Shown here: in pieces, positions 34,788-44,556 of the stretch
Position numbering within the stretch: the first letter of the stretch is position 1
How the letters are laid out: every line of letters starts with the position of its first letter
Assembly: GCF_000711825.1 (NCBI RefSeq)
Contig: NZ_JONJ01000003.1
Location: forward strand, 248,001-312,000
Direction: 5' to 3'
DNA from: [Clostridium] aminophilum DSM 10710
GTDB lineage: Bacteria > Bacillota > Clostridia > Lachnospirales > Lachnospiraceae
Length of the DNA: 64,000 bases
Translations under genes and position numbers: made by a program
Notes under the pieces: model-generated
Databases searched by the model: none
What the model was told of the DNA's origin: nothing
The model's input: the letters and a program-made list of their open reading frames with translations, nothing else

Positions 34788-36273
34788 TTACTTCCGGAAT
34801 CCCCGCGGAAAGAAGGAGTCTGCGGCAGCGCGGAAATACCGTGAGCGGTCGGAAGCGGGAAGGAATATTATGACCGTCACCTGCTTTTTCGGCGTTCTGT
34901 TTCTCGGGCTGATCGGGTACTACGGCTATTTTCTTCAGGTGACGAGTCAGGAGATTATTGGAAGCTCGTACAATGCAAGGCTGGATGCATTTGCGGACCG
35001 CGTGACCCGCGGGGAGATCAAAAGCATCGACGGTCAGGTTCTCGCGGAGACGAAGAACGTGAACGGGACGGACACGCGTTACTATCCGTACGAGTATCTC
35101 TACACGCATTCGGTCGGATATTCGGGCAAGAACGGAAGAACGGGGCTGGAATCCCTCGGAAACTTTTACCTTCTGTCCTCTCATGTCAATCTGATGGAGC
35201 GGGCGTTCAATGAACTGAGCGGAAAGAAAAATCCGGGCGACACGCTGGTGACGACCATGGATTCAAGACTTCAGAATGTCGCGAGCGATGCGCTGGGCAA
35301 ATACCGCGGTGCCGTGATCGCGATGGAGCCGGATACGGGCCGCATTCTGACAATGGTTTCCCAACCGAATTTTAACGCCAATGAAGTTGACGCAAGGTGG
35401 TCGGAACTGACCGCGGATTCGAACCGGGCGGTGCTGGTGAACCGTGCGACGCAGGGACTGTATCCGCCGGGATCAACCTTTAAGATCCTGACGCTTCTCG
35501 AATACATCCGGGAACACCCGAATGACTGGCAGAATTTTACGTTTGACTGCAACGGAAGCTATACGTCCAACGGATATACGCTGAAATGCTATCACGGAGA
35601 AAAACACGGACATCAGACGCTTCTGCAGGCCTTTGCCAACTCCTGCAACGGAGCGTTTGCAAGTATCGGAGAGAAACTGGACAGCAGCCGTTTCCGTGAA
35701 CTGGCGGAGACCTGCGGCTTTAACGGATCGATTCCGTATGAGCTGACATACAGCAGGAATACCTTTGCGCTGGCGGGCGATTCCGGTGTGTGGGAAAAGG
35801 CGCAGACCGCGATCGGCCAGGGAAAGACACAGATGACACCGCTCCTCAATCTGATGGTGACGGCGGCGATTGCCAACGGCGGAACCATGATGAAGCCGTA
35901 TCTTGCAGATCATGTGGAAACGGCGACGGGGCAGACGGTGAAGGAATTTCTTCCGGCGTCGGCCGGTTCGATCATGAGTGCGGCGGAGGCGGAAGCCCTG
36001 ACAACTTACATGAGAAGTGTTGTGACAGACGGAACCGGATCGGCATTCCGCGGTGCGCCGTATCAGGCAGCGGGTAAGACCGGATCGGCGGAAACCGGCG
36101 TCGGGGACAATTCCCATGCATGGTTTGTGGGATTTGCACCGGTGGATGATCCGAAAATCGCTGTCTGTGTGATTGCGGAGGACGGCGGATCCGGAGGATC
36201 GGTGGCGGCGCCGATCGCGCGGAAAGTGATGGATGAATACTTTAAAGATTATCCGGTGACCGGGAAGAAGTGA
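34774..36273 (+). CDS. class B penicillin-binding protein (PbpA/FtsI-like transpeptidase)
   Basis: Cross-links peptidoglycan. The 499-aa protein has one membrane anchor (about residues 32-50) and a short dimerisation region. The transpeptidase domain has SxxK in PPGSTFK (about 231-237), SCN (about 290) and KTG in AGKTGSAE (about 433). The length and lack of a PASTA region point to the PbpA group that pairs with SEDS proteins. It starts at 34774 behind GAGGAGG and overlaps the FtsW-type gene by 14 bases. Confidence 0.92.
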   Translation: MKIFDYFRNPRGKKESAAARKYRERSEAGRNIMTVTCFFGVLFLGLIGYYGYFLQVTSQEIIGSSYNARLDAFADRVTRGEIKSIDGQVLAETKNVNGTDTRYYPYEYLYTHSVGYSGKNGRTGLESLGNFYLLSSHVNLMERAFNELSGKKNPGDTLVTTMDSRLQNVASDALGKYRGAVIAMEPDTGRILTMVSQPNFNANEVDARWSELTADSNRAVLVNRATQGLYPPGSTFKILTLLEYIREHPNDWQNFTFDCNGSYTSNGYTLKCYHGEKHGHQTLLQAFANSCNGAFASIGEKLDSSRFRELAETCGFNGSIPYELTYSRNTFALAGDSGVWEKAQTAIGQGKTQMTPLLNLMVTAAIANGGTMMKPYLADHVETATGQTVKEFLPASAGSIMSAAEAEALTTYMRSVVTDGTGSAFRGAPYQAAGKTGSAETGVGDNSHAWFVGFAPVDDPKIAVCVIAEDGGSGGSVAAPIARKVMDEYFKDYPVTGKK

Positions 36274-36425
36274 TCGGCATGAGCCCGGAGAAAAGCAGCA
36301 GTTTGAAGAAGACCGGAGGAAAAGCAGCACCGGAAAAGGCAGGAGAGAATCATCCGGGAGAAACAGGGTATCAGACAGAACATCGGGAAGAGCATTATAA
36401 AGAATATGAGAAAGGAGAGCAGAGG

Positions 36426-36992
36426 ATGTCACTGGTTTATGCATTTTTGGCGGACGGTCTTGAAGAGGTGGAATGCCTTGCGGCAGCGGATGTGCTGGTT
36501 CGGGCGGGAATTGAGGTGAAATTCATTTCCGTCTCGGAAAAGAAGGAAGTGACGGGGACACACGGATTCCGGATTACGGCGGATGCCTGCATCGGGGATG
36601 CGGATCTTTCCGCTCCGGACTGTTATCTTCTTCCGGGAGGTCAGCCGGGGACGGAGCATCTCGCGGAATGCAGAGCGCTCTGTGATGCACTGCTCTCCGC
36701 GGAGAAGAACGGGAAGCGAATCGCGGCGATTTGTGCCGCGCCCACGGTTCCGGGGCGTCTCGGATTGCTCCGGGGAAAACGCTGCACCTGTTATCCGGGA
36801 GCGGCGAATGAAGAAAAACTTCTCGGAGCGGAATACACGGGACTTGGTGTTGTGACGGACGGTTATGTCACGACAGCGAAATCCGTCGGTTTTGCACTGG
36901 ACTTTGGGCTGGAAGTGGCATCACTTCTTGCCGGACAGGCGAAGGCGGATGAGGTTCAGGACCGGATGATCTATGAGAAAAGGATCGGATGA
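36426..36992 (+). CDS. DJ-1/PfpI-family protein
   Basis: A 188-aa DJ-1-type protein, a family of deglycase, chaperone or amidotransferase-like activities. The nucleophile elbow is AAICAAPTVPG with the conserved Cys at about 107, and FLADGLEEVECLAAADVLVR carries the conserved Glu. The true start is the ATG at 36426 behind GAAAGGAGA; the in-frame codon at 36270 would add 52 low-complexity residues. The exact substrate is unknown. Confidence 0.9.
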   Translation: MSLVYAFLADGLEEVECLAAADVLVRAGIEVKFISVSEKKEVTGTHGFRITADACIGDADLSAPDCYLLPGGQPGTEHLAECRALCDALLSAEKNGKRIAAICAAPTVPGRLGLLRGKRCTCYPGAANEEKLLGAEYTGLGVVTDGYVTTAKSVGFALDFGLEVASLLAGQAKADEVQDRMIYEKRIG

Positions 36993-37054
36993 AGGCGCGG
37001 GCGCAAAATGCCGGAAAACACGCGGAGAGAGCGGAAAGAGTGGCACAAAACCGC

Positions 37055-37083
37055 TTGAACACTCGCATTCCGTGTGCTATAAT
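37055..37083 (+). promoter_or_regulatory. tig promoter
   Basis: TTGAAC (37055-37060), 17-bp spacer, TATAAT (37078-37083) with an extended -10 TGC. Strong, as expected for trigger factor. Confidence 0.85.
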
Positions 37084-37148
37084 GTTGATTCGTAGTGTGA
37101 CGCCGTGAAGAAGAATGGCGGTACAAAAATTCAAGGAGGACTCCACTG

Positions 37149-38435
37149 ATGAGTGTAAAGGTAGAGAAGACAGACGAAAAGAATATTATTAAGCTGACCG
37201 TTGAAGTACCGGCAGAGGAATTTACGGCAGCGCTGAACCAGGCGTTCAACCACAATAAGAAGAATATCAACGTTCCGGGATTCCGTAAGGGTCACGCAAC
37301 CAGAACCATGGTTGAGAAGATCTACGGAAAGGGCGCTTTCTATGAGGAGGCTGCACAGATCGTTGTGAACGGTTCTTACCGCCAGGCAGTAGAGGAGTCC
37401 AAAGAGGATATCGTTTCCGGACCGGCGATCAACATCGTTGAGATGGAAGAGGGCAAGACTTTCGTTTATGAGGCAACCGTTGCTGTAAAGCCGGAAGTTG
37501 AGCTCGGCGAGTACAAGGGCATCACCGTAGAGAAGGCTGACGATCAGGTTACCGACGAGGATGTTGAGAACGAGCTGAAGAACATCGCAGACAGAAGCGC
37601 ACGTCTTGTGGATGTTACCGGTGAGATCAAGTCCGGCGATCAGACCGTGATCGATTTCAAGGGCACCGTTGACGGTACCGCATTTAGCGGCGGCACAGCA
37701 GAGGATTATCCGCTGACCATCGGCTCCAACCAGTTCATCCCGGGATTTGAGGATCAGATCATCGGACACAAGACCGGTGAGACCTTTGATGTCAATGTGA
37801 AGTTCCCGGAGGACTATCACGCAAAGGATCTTGCAGGCAAGGATGCGGTATTTGCCGTAACCGTTAAGTCCGCAAAGCAGAAGGAGCTTCCGGAGATCAA
37901 CGACGAGTTCGCTGACAACCACTCCGAGTTCTCCACTCTGGCAGAGATGAAGGAAGATCTGAAGAAGAAGGTTCAGGAGCGCAAGACTGCAGCCGCAAAG
38001 ACCGAGAACGAGAACAAGGTCGTTGAGAAGGTTGTTGAGAACGCAAAGGTTGAGCTTCCGCAGCCGATGGTTGATACCGAGTGCAGAAGCATGATCGACA
38101 ATTATGCAAACCAGCTTCAGAGCCAGGGCCTCAGCCTTCAGGATTACCTGAAGTACACCGGCCAGACCATCGATTCCATGATGGAGCAGCTGAAGCCGAA
38201 CGCTGTCAAGAACATCACAACAGGTCTTGTTCTTGAGGCAGTTGCAAAGGCAGAGAACATCGAAGTATCTGATGAGGACTTCGAGAAGGAAGTTCAGCAC
38301 ATGGCAGATCAGTACAAGATCGAGCTTGAGCAGATGAAGAAGTTTGTGACCGAGGACCAGAAGGAGCAGATCGTAGAAGGCCTCGCAAGAACCAAGGCCA
38401 TCGATTTCCTGGTTGGCGCAGCAAATCTTCAGTAA
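37149..38435 (+). CDS. tig: trigger factor
   Basis: Ribosome-bound peptidyl-prolyl isomerase and chaperone. The 428-aa protein has the ribosome-docking GFRKGHATR (about 39-47), the FKBP-type domain (DQTVIDFKGTVDG, FIPGFEDQIIGHKTGE) at about 150-240, and the helical C-terminal arms. Codon usage is strongly biased toward a small set, indicating high expression. AAGGAGG precedes the ATG. It is followed by clpP. Confidence 0.98.
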   Translation: MSVKVEKTDEKNIIKLTVEVPAEEFTAALNQAFNHNKKNINVPGFRKGHATRTMVEKIYGKGAFYEEAAQIVVNGSYRQAVEESKEDIVSGPAINIVEMEEGKTFVYEATVAVKPEVELGEYKGITVEKADDQVTDEDVENELKNIADRSARLVDVTGEIKSGDQTVIDFKGTVDGTAFSGGTAEDYPLTIGSNQFIPGFEDQIIGHKTGETFDVNVKFPEDYHAKDLAGKDAVFAVTVKSAKQKELPEINDEFADNHSEFSTLAEMKEDLKKKVQERKTAAAKTENENKVVEKVVENAKVELPQPMVDTECRSMIDNYANQLQSQGLSLQDYLKYTGQTIDSMMEQLKPNAVKNITTGLVLEAVAKAENIEVSDEDFEKEVQHMADQYKIELEQMKKFVTEDQKEQIVEGLARTKAIDFLVGAANLQ

Positions 38436-38466
38436 TTCGTATTTAACAATATAAGAAAACTGTCGA

Positions 38467-38499
38467 AATATTCCCGGGGGCATCAGCTCTCGGGATATT
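38467..38499 (+). terminator. hairpin between tig and clpP
   Basis: AATATTCCCG pairs with CGGGATATT around a 14-base loop, followed at once by the small palindrome CGCGATATACGCG. There is no T-run, so it more likely attenuates or processes than stops transcription fully. Confidence 0.5.
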
Positions 38500-38535
38500 C
38501 GCGATATACGCGATTTATAAGAAAGGACGAAGACA

Positions 38536-39120
38536 ATGGCATCATTAGTACCTATGGTCGTTGAGCAGACCAGCCGCGGTGAGCGTTCCTATGATATTTA
38601 TTCCAGACTTCTGGCCGACCGTATCGTGTTTCTTGACAGTGAAGTCACGGACGCACAGGCAAGTCTGATTGTTGCACAGATGCTGTTCCTGGAAGCAGAG
38701 GATCCGGAAAAGGATATCAACTTCTATATCAACAGCCCGGGCGGTTCCGTAACCGCAGGCATGGCGATCTATGATACCATGCAGTACATCAAATGTGATG
38801 TATCCACGATCTGCCTCGGTATGGCAGCCAGCATGGGTGCATTTCTTCTGGCCGGCGGCGCAAAGGGCAAGAGATATGCGCTTCCGAACGCAGAAGTGAT
38901 GATCCATCAGCCGAGCGGCGGTGCGCGCGGTCAGGAGACCGAGATCCGTATCGTAGCGGAGCAGATTCTGAAGACAAGACAGAAGATGAATGAGATTCTT
39001 GCCGCAAATACCGGCAAATCTGTTGAGGAAGTTGCCCGCGACACGGAGCGTGACAATTATCTGACCGCCGAAGAGGCCAGAGAATACGGCCTGATCGACC
39101 GTGTAATCGAAAAACACTGA
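38536..39120 (+). CDS. clpP: ATP-dependent Clp protease proteolytic subunit
   Basis: Serine protease barrel that works with ClpX. The 194-aa protein has the catalytic Ser in [10 protein letters not shown] (about Ser99), His in MIHQPSGG (about His124) and the Asp in the [10 protein letters not shown] segment. It shows the usual short propeptide-like start [20 protein letters not shown]. clpX begins 28 bases downstream. Confidence 0.98.
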   Translation: MASLVPMVVEQTSRGERSYDIYSRLLADRIVFLDSEVTDAQASLIVAQMLFLEAEDPEKDINFYINSPGGSVTAGMAIYDTMQYIKCDVSTICLGMAASMGAFLLAGGAKGKRYALPNAEVMIHQPSGGARGQETEIRIVAEQILKTRQKMNEILAANTGKSVEEVARDTERDNYLTAEEAREYGLIDRVIEKH

Positions 39121-39147
39121 TAGAGTGAAAGAATAAGAGGTGGGCGG

Positions 39148-40458
39148 ATGCCAAACAGAAACGACAATGAGATCAGATGCTCCTTCTGCGGAAAAACGCA
39201 GGATCAGGTGCGAAAAATGATCGCGGGAGCGAACGGAGTATACATTTGCGATGACTGTGTAGAACTCTGCGGAGAGATCCTCCAGGAAGAGCTGGAAGAT
39301 TATAAGGGAAAACAGAAAAAGAATATCCGCCCGGATTTCACCGGCATCAATCTGCTGAAGCCGAAGGAGATCAAGGAATTCCTGGACGAGTATGTCATTG
39401 GTCAGGATGAGGCAAAGAAAGTTCTCTCTGTTGCGGTCTACAATCACTACAAGAGAATCACTTCCAAGTCGGAGACGGATGTGGAACTGCAGAAGAGCAA
39501 CATTCTCATGCTTGGTCCGACCGGTTCCGGCAAAACCTATCTTGCGCAGACCCTTGCCAAGATTCTGAATGTTCCGTTTGCGATCGCAGACGCGACCACA
39601 CTGACGGAGGCCGGATATGTCGGCGAAGATGTCGAGAACATCCTGCTGAAGCTGATTCAGGCGGCAAATTACGATGTGAGCCGTGCAGAGTACGGTATCG
39701 TATACATCGATGAGATCGATAAGATCACCAAGAAGTCCGAAAATGTCTCCATCACCCGTGATGTATCCGGTGAGGGCGTGCAGCAGTCCCTTCTGAAAAT
39801 TCTTGAGGGAACCATGGCAAGCGTTCCGCCGCAGGGCGGAAGAAAGCACCCGCAGCAGGAGCTGATTCAGATTGATACGACCAATATCCTGTTTATCTGC
39901 GGCGGTGCCTTTGACGGACTGGAGAAGATCATTGAGAGAAGAATCAATGCCGGATCCATCGGATTCAACTCGGAACTTGTGGATAAGAACAGTTTTGACT
40001 TTGATTCCCTGTTTCGCCAGGTAACCACACAGGATCTGACCAAATTCGGTCTGATTCCGGAGTTTATCGGACGTGTTCCGGTGACGGTGGAACTCAGCAC
40101 ACTGACGACCGAGGCCCTGATCCGGATTCTCACCGAGCCGAAGAATGCACTGATCAAACAGTATCAGGCACTCTTTGATCTCGACGGTGTAAAACTTGAG
40201 TTTACGGAGGATGCGGTAGAGGCCGTAGCCAAGAAGGCGGTTGATCAGAAGACCGGCGCGAGAGGACTCCGCTCGATTCTGGAAAACATCATGAACGATA
40301 TCATGTATGAGATTCCGTCCGATCCGACTATCGGCATCTGTACGATCAATGCGTCCTGTGTCAACGGTGAGACGGAGCCGGCGATCACACACCGTGATTC
40401 GTCCGCAACCAGAAAGTCCTTTGCAAAGAAGAAGGGCAGCCCGGTCGAGAGCGCGTAA
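39148..40458 (+). CDS. clpX: ATP-dependent Clp protease ATP-binding subunit ClpX
   Basis: AAA+ unfoldase that feeds ClpP. The 436-aa protein has the N-terminal zinc-binding domain with Cys11, Cys14, Cys34 and Cys37. Walker A is [11 protein letters not shown] (about 122) and Walker [11 protein letters not shown]. The IGF-like ClpP-docking loop reads IGFNSE, and the sensor 2 region has TGARGLRSI. It forms an operon with clpP; lon follows after a structured 112-base gap. Confidence 0.98.
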   Translation: MPNRNDNEIRCSFCGKTQDQVRKMIAGANGVYICDDCVELCGEILQEELEDYKGKQKKNIRPDFTGINLLKPKEIKEFLDEYVIGQDEAKKVLSVAVYNHYKRITSKSETDVELQKSNILMLGPTGSGKTYLAQTLAKILNVPFAIADATTLTEAGYVGEDVENILLKLIQAANYDVSRAEYGIVYIDEIDKITKKSENVSITRDVSGEGVQQSLLKILEGTMASVPPQGGRKHPQQELIQIDTTNILFICGGAFDGLEKIIERRINAGSIGFNSELVDKNSFDFDSLFRQVTTQDLTKFGLIPEFIGRVPVTVELSTLTTEALIRILTEPKNALIKQYQALFDLDGVKLEFTEDAVEAVAKKAVDQKTGARGLRSILENIMNDIMYEIPSDPTIGICTINASCVNGETEPAITHRDSSATRKSFAKKKGSPVESA

Positions 40459-40501
40459 AAGTGAATAGAAATCCTGCCGGTACATAAGGGTGGGAATGTA
40501 A

Positions 40502-40550
40502 AGAGGGGTGTGAGATTTCCGCGTCTGCGGACGTTTTACAGCCCTCCTTT
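40502..40550 (+). other. long hairpin in the clpX-lon gap
   Basis: GAGGG-TGTGAGA (from 40503) pairs with TTTTACA-CCCTC (to 40546) with one mismatch, enclosing an inner stem TCCGC/GCGGA. It ends about 23 bases before the lon start codon. The downstream T-run is short, so attenuation or RNA stability is possible. Confidence 0.5.
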
Positions 40551-40570
40551 GATAAAAAGAGGATTATAGA

Positions 40571-43165
40571 ATGGCAAAAAGCAAGAAAACAATTCCGATG
40601 ATCGCACTCCGCGGTCTGACTCTCCTGCCGGGAATGAAATCGACCTTCGACTGCGTCACGGAAAAGTCTGTGAGCGCACTTGCCGCCGCAATGGCGGAAG
40701 ACCGGAATGTGTTTCTGGTCAGCCAGATGGATGAGGACGCGGTGGACCCGCTGCAGGACGATCTGTTTTCACGCGGTGTAATCGCACATATTCACCAGTA
40801 CATGAAGGCGGCGGATAATCTGGCCCGGGTGACGGTGGAATGCGGACCGATCGCGGAATTACTGAATATGACCGATGACGGGAAGTGCTTCCGCGCGGAA
40901 ATCGAGCGGATCGATCACGTTACCGATGACCTGCCGGCAGAATCAAAGCCGGCGATGTTCCGTGTGCTGCGGGACCAGCTCCGGGAACTTCACCGCTTCG
41001 CGGGTGAGACTGTGTATGAGACGGTAGATGAGCTTCTCAAGATCCGGAAGCTGGAGGTGCTGATGGAAAAACTTCCGACGGAGCTTCCGTGGAACTGGGA
41101 GGCGAGACAGTCGGTTCTGGAGAGTGCAACCCTCAGCGAAGTGTTCCAGGTTGAGATGCAGATCCTGATCATGGAGACACAGGCGGATCAGATCCGCCAT
41201 ACGTTCCAGGAGAAAGTTCAGGAGCGCATTGACAAGCATCAGAAAGAATATGTTCTTCATGAACAGTTGGCGGAGATCCGGGAGGAGCTCGGAGAGCGCA
41301 GCGATCCGGAAACCGACGCCGATGAGATGCGGAAAAAGGTGGATGAACTGGTTGCCTCCGATGAGATCAAGGAAAAGATCCGCAAGGAAATCAACCGGTT
41401 TGAGAATATGCCGATCGGAAGTCAGGATACCAATGTTCTCCGGACCTATCTGGAGACGGTACTGGAGCTCCCCTGGGACAAGCGGACGGAAGACAACATT
41501 GACCTCTCACATGCACGGGAAGTGCTGGAAAAAGATCATTACGGTCTCGAGAAGGTGAAGGACCGCGTGTTGGAAGCGCTCGCGGTACGCATTCTGACCG
41601 GAGAAGGCAACGGACAGATCATCTGTCTGGTTGGCCCGCCGGGAACCGGTAAGACATCCATTGCCCGTTCTATCGCCCGGGCGCTGGGGCGCAAATACGT
41701 CCGCATCAGTCTCGGCGGTGTGCACGATGAGGCGGAGATCCGCGGACACCGGAAGACATATGTCGGGGCGATGCCAGGACGGCTTGTGGAGGCGCTTCAT
41801 CAGGCACAGGTGAGCAATCCGCTGATGCTGCTCGATGAGATCGACAAGGTCTCTTCCGATTACCGCGGTGACACCGGCGCAGCGCTCCTTGAGGTACTCG
41901 ACACCGAGCAGAATTCACATTTCCGCGATCACTACGTGGAGATGCCGATCGATCTGTCGCACGTCATGTTCATTGCGACCGCAAACAATAAGAGCACAAT
42001 TCCGCTTCCTCTGCTGGACCGTATGGATATCATCGAAGTCAGCAGTTACACGGAGAATGAAAAATACCACATCGCAAAGGATTATCTGATTCCGAAGCAG
42101 CTGGAGAGAAACGGTCTGAAGAAGAGTCAGCTGACCATACAGGCGGCAGGGCTTCGCCGGATCATTCACAATTATACGAGAGAGGCCGGCGTCCGCAATC
42201 TGGAGCGGAGGATAGGAGATATCTGCCGCAAGACGGCAAGACAGATTCTGGAAAAGGATGAAGTGAAAGTCCGGGTTACCGAGAAAAATCTGGAGAAATA
42301 TCTCGGCCCGGAGCGGAATCCGGAAGAAGACCGGAACCGCGTGGACCAGGCCGGAATTGTGACCGGACTTGCATGGACCAGCGTCGGCGGTGTCACCCTT
42401 CAGATCGAGGTCAACACCATGCCGGGAAAGGGCCAGCTGATCCTGACCGGCCAGATGGGCGATGTCATGAAGGAATCCGCGCGGATCGCTCTCACATGGG
42501 TCAGAAGCGTTGCAACAGATTATCAGGTGCCGGAAGACTGGTTCGACCGGCATGATATCCACATTCACATTCCGGAGGGCGCTGTGCCGAAGGACGGCCC
42601 TTCTGCGGGAATCACGATGTCCACCGCCATGCTGTCCGCGGTCAGCGGGCGAAAAGTCCGTGCGGATCTTGCCATGACCGGAGAAGTGACGCTCCGCGGA
42701 CAGGTGCTCATGATCGGCGGTCTGAAGGAGAAACTCCTTGCGGCGAAACAGGCGGACATTCACACGGTTCTTGTGCCGGCCCGCAACCAGCCGGATGTGG
42801 AAGAACTCTCGGAGGAGATCACGGACGGTCTGGAGATTCTGTATGTGGAGGAGATGAATGATGTAGTCCGCCGCGCATTCTGCCCGTCAGCTCCGGAGAA
42901 GAGCGCGAAGGCTTCTGAAACGTCAAAGACGGCGAAGAAGACAGCAAAAAAGACAGCCGCTGCAGATACGGAAAAGGCAGCGAAGACCGCGAAGACCGCG
43001 AAGGAGACGAACGTCTCGAAGAACGCGCCGAAGGCGGACGCGGCGAGCGGGGAACGGCCGGAAAAGGTGACGAAAACGCCGGGGACGGCGAATGCGGAAC
43101 AGACGTCCGGGAAGACGGATTCGGGCAGCCGGGAAACGGTTACAGGAAAGAGAGCGAAGAAATGA
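40571..43165 (+). CDS. lon: ATP-dependent protease Lon
   Basis: Cytoplasmic AAA+ protease. The 864-aa protein has an N-terminal substrate domain and Walker [12 protein letters not shown] (about 355). Walker B is [10 protein letters not shown]. The Ser-Lys dyad is in [10 protein letters not shown] (about Ser677) and the [12 protein letters not shown] segment (about 716-727). The catalytic core ends near 775. The last 90 residues are an unusual Lys/Ala/Thr-rich tail (repeated TAKKTAKKT and KTAKTAKE) absent from ordinary Lon. It overlaps engB by four bases. Confidence 0.97.
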   Translation: MAKSKKTIPMIALRGLTLLPGMKSTFDCVTEKSVSALAAAMAEDRNVFLVSQMDEDAVDPLQDDLFSRGVIAHIHQYMKAADNLARVTVECGPIAELLNMTDDGKCFRAEIERIDHVTDDLPAESKPAMFRVLRDQLRELHRFAGETVYETVDELLKIRKLEVLMEKLPTELPWNWEARQSVLESATLSEVFQVEMQILIMETQADQIRHTFQEKVQERIDKHQKEYVLHEQLAEIREELGERSDPETDADEMRKKVDELVASDEIKEKIRKEINRFENMPIGSQDTNVLRTYLETVLELPWDKRTEDNIDLSHAREVLEKDHYGLEKVKDRVLEALAVRILTGEGNGQIICLVGPPGTGKTSIARSIARALGRKYVRISLGGVHDEAEIRGHRKTYVGAMPGRLVEALHQAQVSNPLMLLDEIDKVSSDYRGDTGAALLEVLDTEQNSHFRDHYVEMPIDLSHVMFIATANNKSTIPLPLLDRMDIIEVSSYTENEKYHIAKDYLIPKQLERNGLKKSQLTIQAAGLRRIIHNYTREAGVRNLERRIGDICRKTARQILEKDEVKVRVTEKNLEKYLGPERNPEEDRNRVDQAGIVTGLAWTSVGGVTLQIEVNTMPGKGQLILTGQMGDVMKESARIALTWVRSVATDYQVPEDWFDRHDIHIHIPEGAVPKDGPSAGITMSTAMLSAVSGRKVRADLAMTGEVTLRGQVLMIGGLKEKLLAAKQADIHTVLVPARNQPDVEELSEEITDGLEILYVEEMNDVVRRAFCPSAPEKSAKASETSKTAKKTAKKTAAADTEKAAKTAKTAKETNVSKNAPKADAASGERPEKVTKTPGTANAEQTSGKTDSGSRETVTGKRAKK

Positions 43166-43752
43166 TCATCAAGAATTGTGAATTAGAGAGAGTATGCGGC
43201 ATTACCAGTGTTCTCCCGGAGAATACTCAGCCGGAGATCGCCTTTGCGGGAAAATCCAATGTCGGAAAGTCCTCCCTGATCAACTCCCTGATGAACCGGA
43301 AATCCCTTGCGAGAGTCTCCGGAACACCGGGAAAGACGCAGACCATCAACTACTATAAGATCAACAACGCATTTTACTATGTGGATCTTCCGGGCTACGG
43401 ATATGCGAGAGCAAACGAGGAAGTGAAGGCGCAGTGGGGCAAGCTCATCGAAGACTATCTTCACCAGTCCCGCCAGCTCCGCGCGGTCTTTCTCCTCATC
43501 GATATCCGGCATGATCCGGGTGAAAATGATCAGATGATGTTCCAGTGGATTACGACCCGCGGCTACACGCCGGTCATTATTGCGACCAAGGCCGATAAGC
43601 TGAAGAGAAGTCAGATTCAGAGCCATCTTGCGGCAATCCGCCGGACGCTCAATCTGGTGGATGACTATCCGGTGATCCCGTTCTCCTCGGAGACGAAACA
43701 GGGACGGGAGGAAGTCTGGAACATGATCGACGAGATTGTGTCGTCGGATTGA
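43162..43752 (+). CDS. engB: ribosome biogenesis GTPase EngB (YsxC)
   Basis: Essential GTPase for 50S subunit assembly. The 196-aa protein has G1 GKSNVGKSSLIN (about 30-41), the G2/G3 region SGTPGKTQTINYY and DLPGYGYARA, and G4 TKADKL. Its ATGA start overlaps the lon stop, a pairing common in Firmicutes. Repeat A and a terminator follow. Confidence 0.98.
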   Translation: MIIKNCELERVCGITSVLPENTQPEIAFAGKSNVGKSSLINSLMNRKSLARVSGTPGKTQTINYYKINNAFYYVDLPGYGYARANEEVKAQWGKLIEDYLHQSRQLRAVFLLIDIRHDPGENDQMMFQWITTRGYTPVIIATKADKLKRSQIQSHLAAIRRTLNLVDDYPVIPFSSETKQGREEVWNMIDEIVSSD

Positions 43753-43768
43753 GAAAGTTAAATGAAAA

Positions 43769-43861
43769 CGAGCCGAAATACGCTTCGCGGGTTTCGAGCG
43801 TTTCGCGGCAGCCGCCAGGATCTCACCGGGGGCGTGGGCATTGGCGAGTTGGCCGTGTAAA
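43769..43861 (+). repeat. dispersed repeat family A, copy 3
   Basis: GAGCCGAAATACGCTTCGCG at the left, GTTTCGCGGCAGCCGCCAGG in the middle, and GCGTGGGCATTGGCGAG near the right end. It ends at GTGTAAAC, four bases before the terminator stem. Confidence 0.85.
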
Positions 43862-43864
43862 CAA

Positions 43865-43910
43865 AAAAGAAGGACATCTGCCGGTTTCGGCGGGTGTCCT
43901 TCTTTTTTTG
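43865..43910. terminator. terminator after engB, also serving the convergent DUF4364 gene
   Basis: AGAAGGACA-TC-TGCCG pairs with CGGCG-GG-TGTCCTTCT around a short loop, followed by TTTTTTT on the plus strand. The preceding AAAAAA gives a T-run on the minus strand. Confidence 0.9.
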
Positions 43911-43990
43911 TTAACAGGAAAGTGCTCCGCATTTCCTTTGGGAAAAAATGCTCCTCAAGGATGCGCACGCCGCCGTGATTCGCCGGCGTT
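43909..43990 (+). repeat. dispersed repeat family B, copy 3
   Basis: Starts at the terminator T-tract with AGGAAAGTGCTCCGCATTTC, then AATGCTCCTCAAGGATGCGC. It runs into the stop region of the DUF4364 gene. Together with the A copy it forms an A-terminator-B unit. Confidence 0.8.
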
Positions 43991-44522
43991 ACAGTTCGTC
44001 GTCTTCCTTCATCAGGGTTTTCATGATGAAGGCGTAGATCTCCTGGCTTCGTTTTTTCCAGTGATTGCTCATTTTCCCGGCCTGTTCCTCATCGGGAACC
44101 GCGATCTCGAGATTGATGAGATGGGATTTGCCCTCCCGGATCTCGCAGTGGACCATATAGTCCCTCGTGTCCGCGCGGTAGAATTCCGAAACGGTTCCGA
44201 CCGCTTCCTTCATGCGGAGACGGTTTTCGCTGAGAAAGGAATCGATGTCCTCGATGATCTCCGGGGAGATTTTGGAACCGAAGAAATCCAGCGCCTGAAC
44301 GCCCTCGTGCGTGATCTCGTAGCGGCTGGAGCTGTGAAGCTCCTCCTTCCGGATCAGGCCCGCTTCTGTAAGCTCTGTCAGAGCGTTCTGGAGAGAGAAA
44401 TAGTTGGTATATTCTCTGGTCAGAAAGAAATCCGAAAACTGTGCGCCGGTGAGCGGGAAGGTGACCTTGCTCAGCATGTACAGCACCATCAGCTTATAGA
44501 GTGTAACCGGTTCAGACATCAT
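43989..44522 (-). CDS. DUF4364 family protein, winged-helix-like
   Basis: A 177-aa protein of DUF4364, common in Clostridia and thought to be a PadR-like DNA-binding protein. The N-terminal 75 residues fit a winged helix: LYKLMVLYMLSKVTFPLTGA, then ALTELTEAGLIRKEE and SSRYEITHEGVQAL. The C-terminal half is predicted alpha/beta with no catalytic motif. It starts 34 bases after the malic enzyme gene on the minus strand, in the same operon. The start is at 44522 or 44519 (tandem ATG). Confidence 0.85.
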   Translation of the reverse strand: MMSEPVTLYKLMVLYMLSKVTFPLTGAQFSDFFLTREYTNYFSLQNALTELTEAGLIRKEELHSSSRYEITHEGVQALDFFGSKISPEIIEDIDSFLSENRLRMKEAVGTVSEFYRADTRDYMVHCEIREGKSHLINLEIAVPDEEQAGKMSNHWKKRSQEIYAFIMKTLMKEDDEL

Positions 44523-44556
44523 GGTGAAATCTCCGTTAACTTCAATTTATCGTGGA

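Noticed and set aside
37131-40485. Long minus-strand open frames (450 and 646 codons) opposite tig, clpP and clpX
   Set aside because: They mirror highly expressed genes and consist of Leu/Arg/His-rich text without known domains; the plus-strand products are certain.
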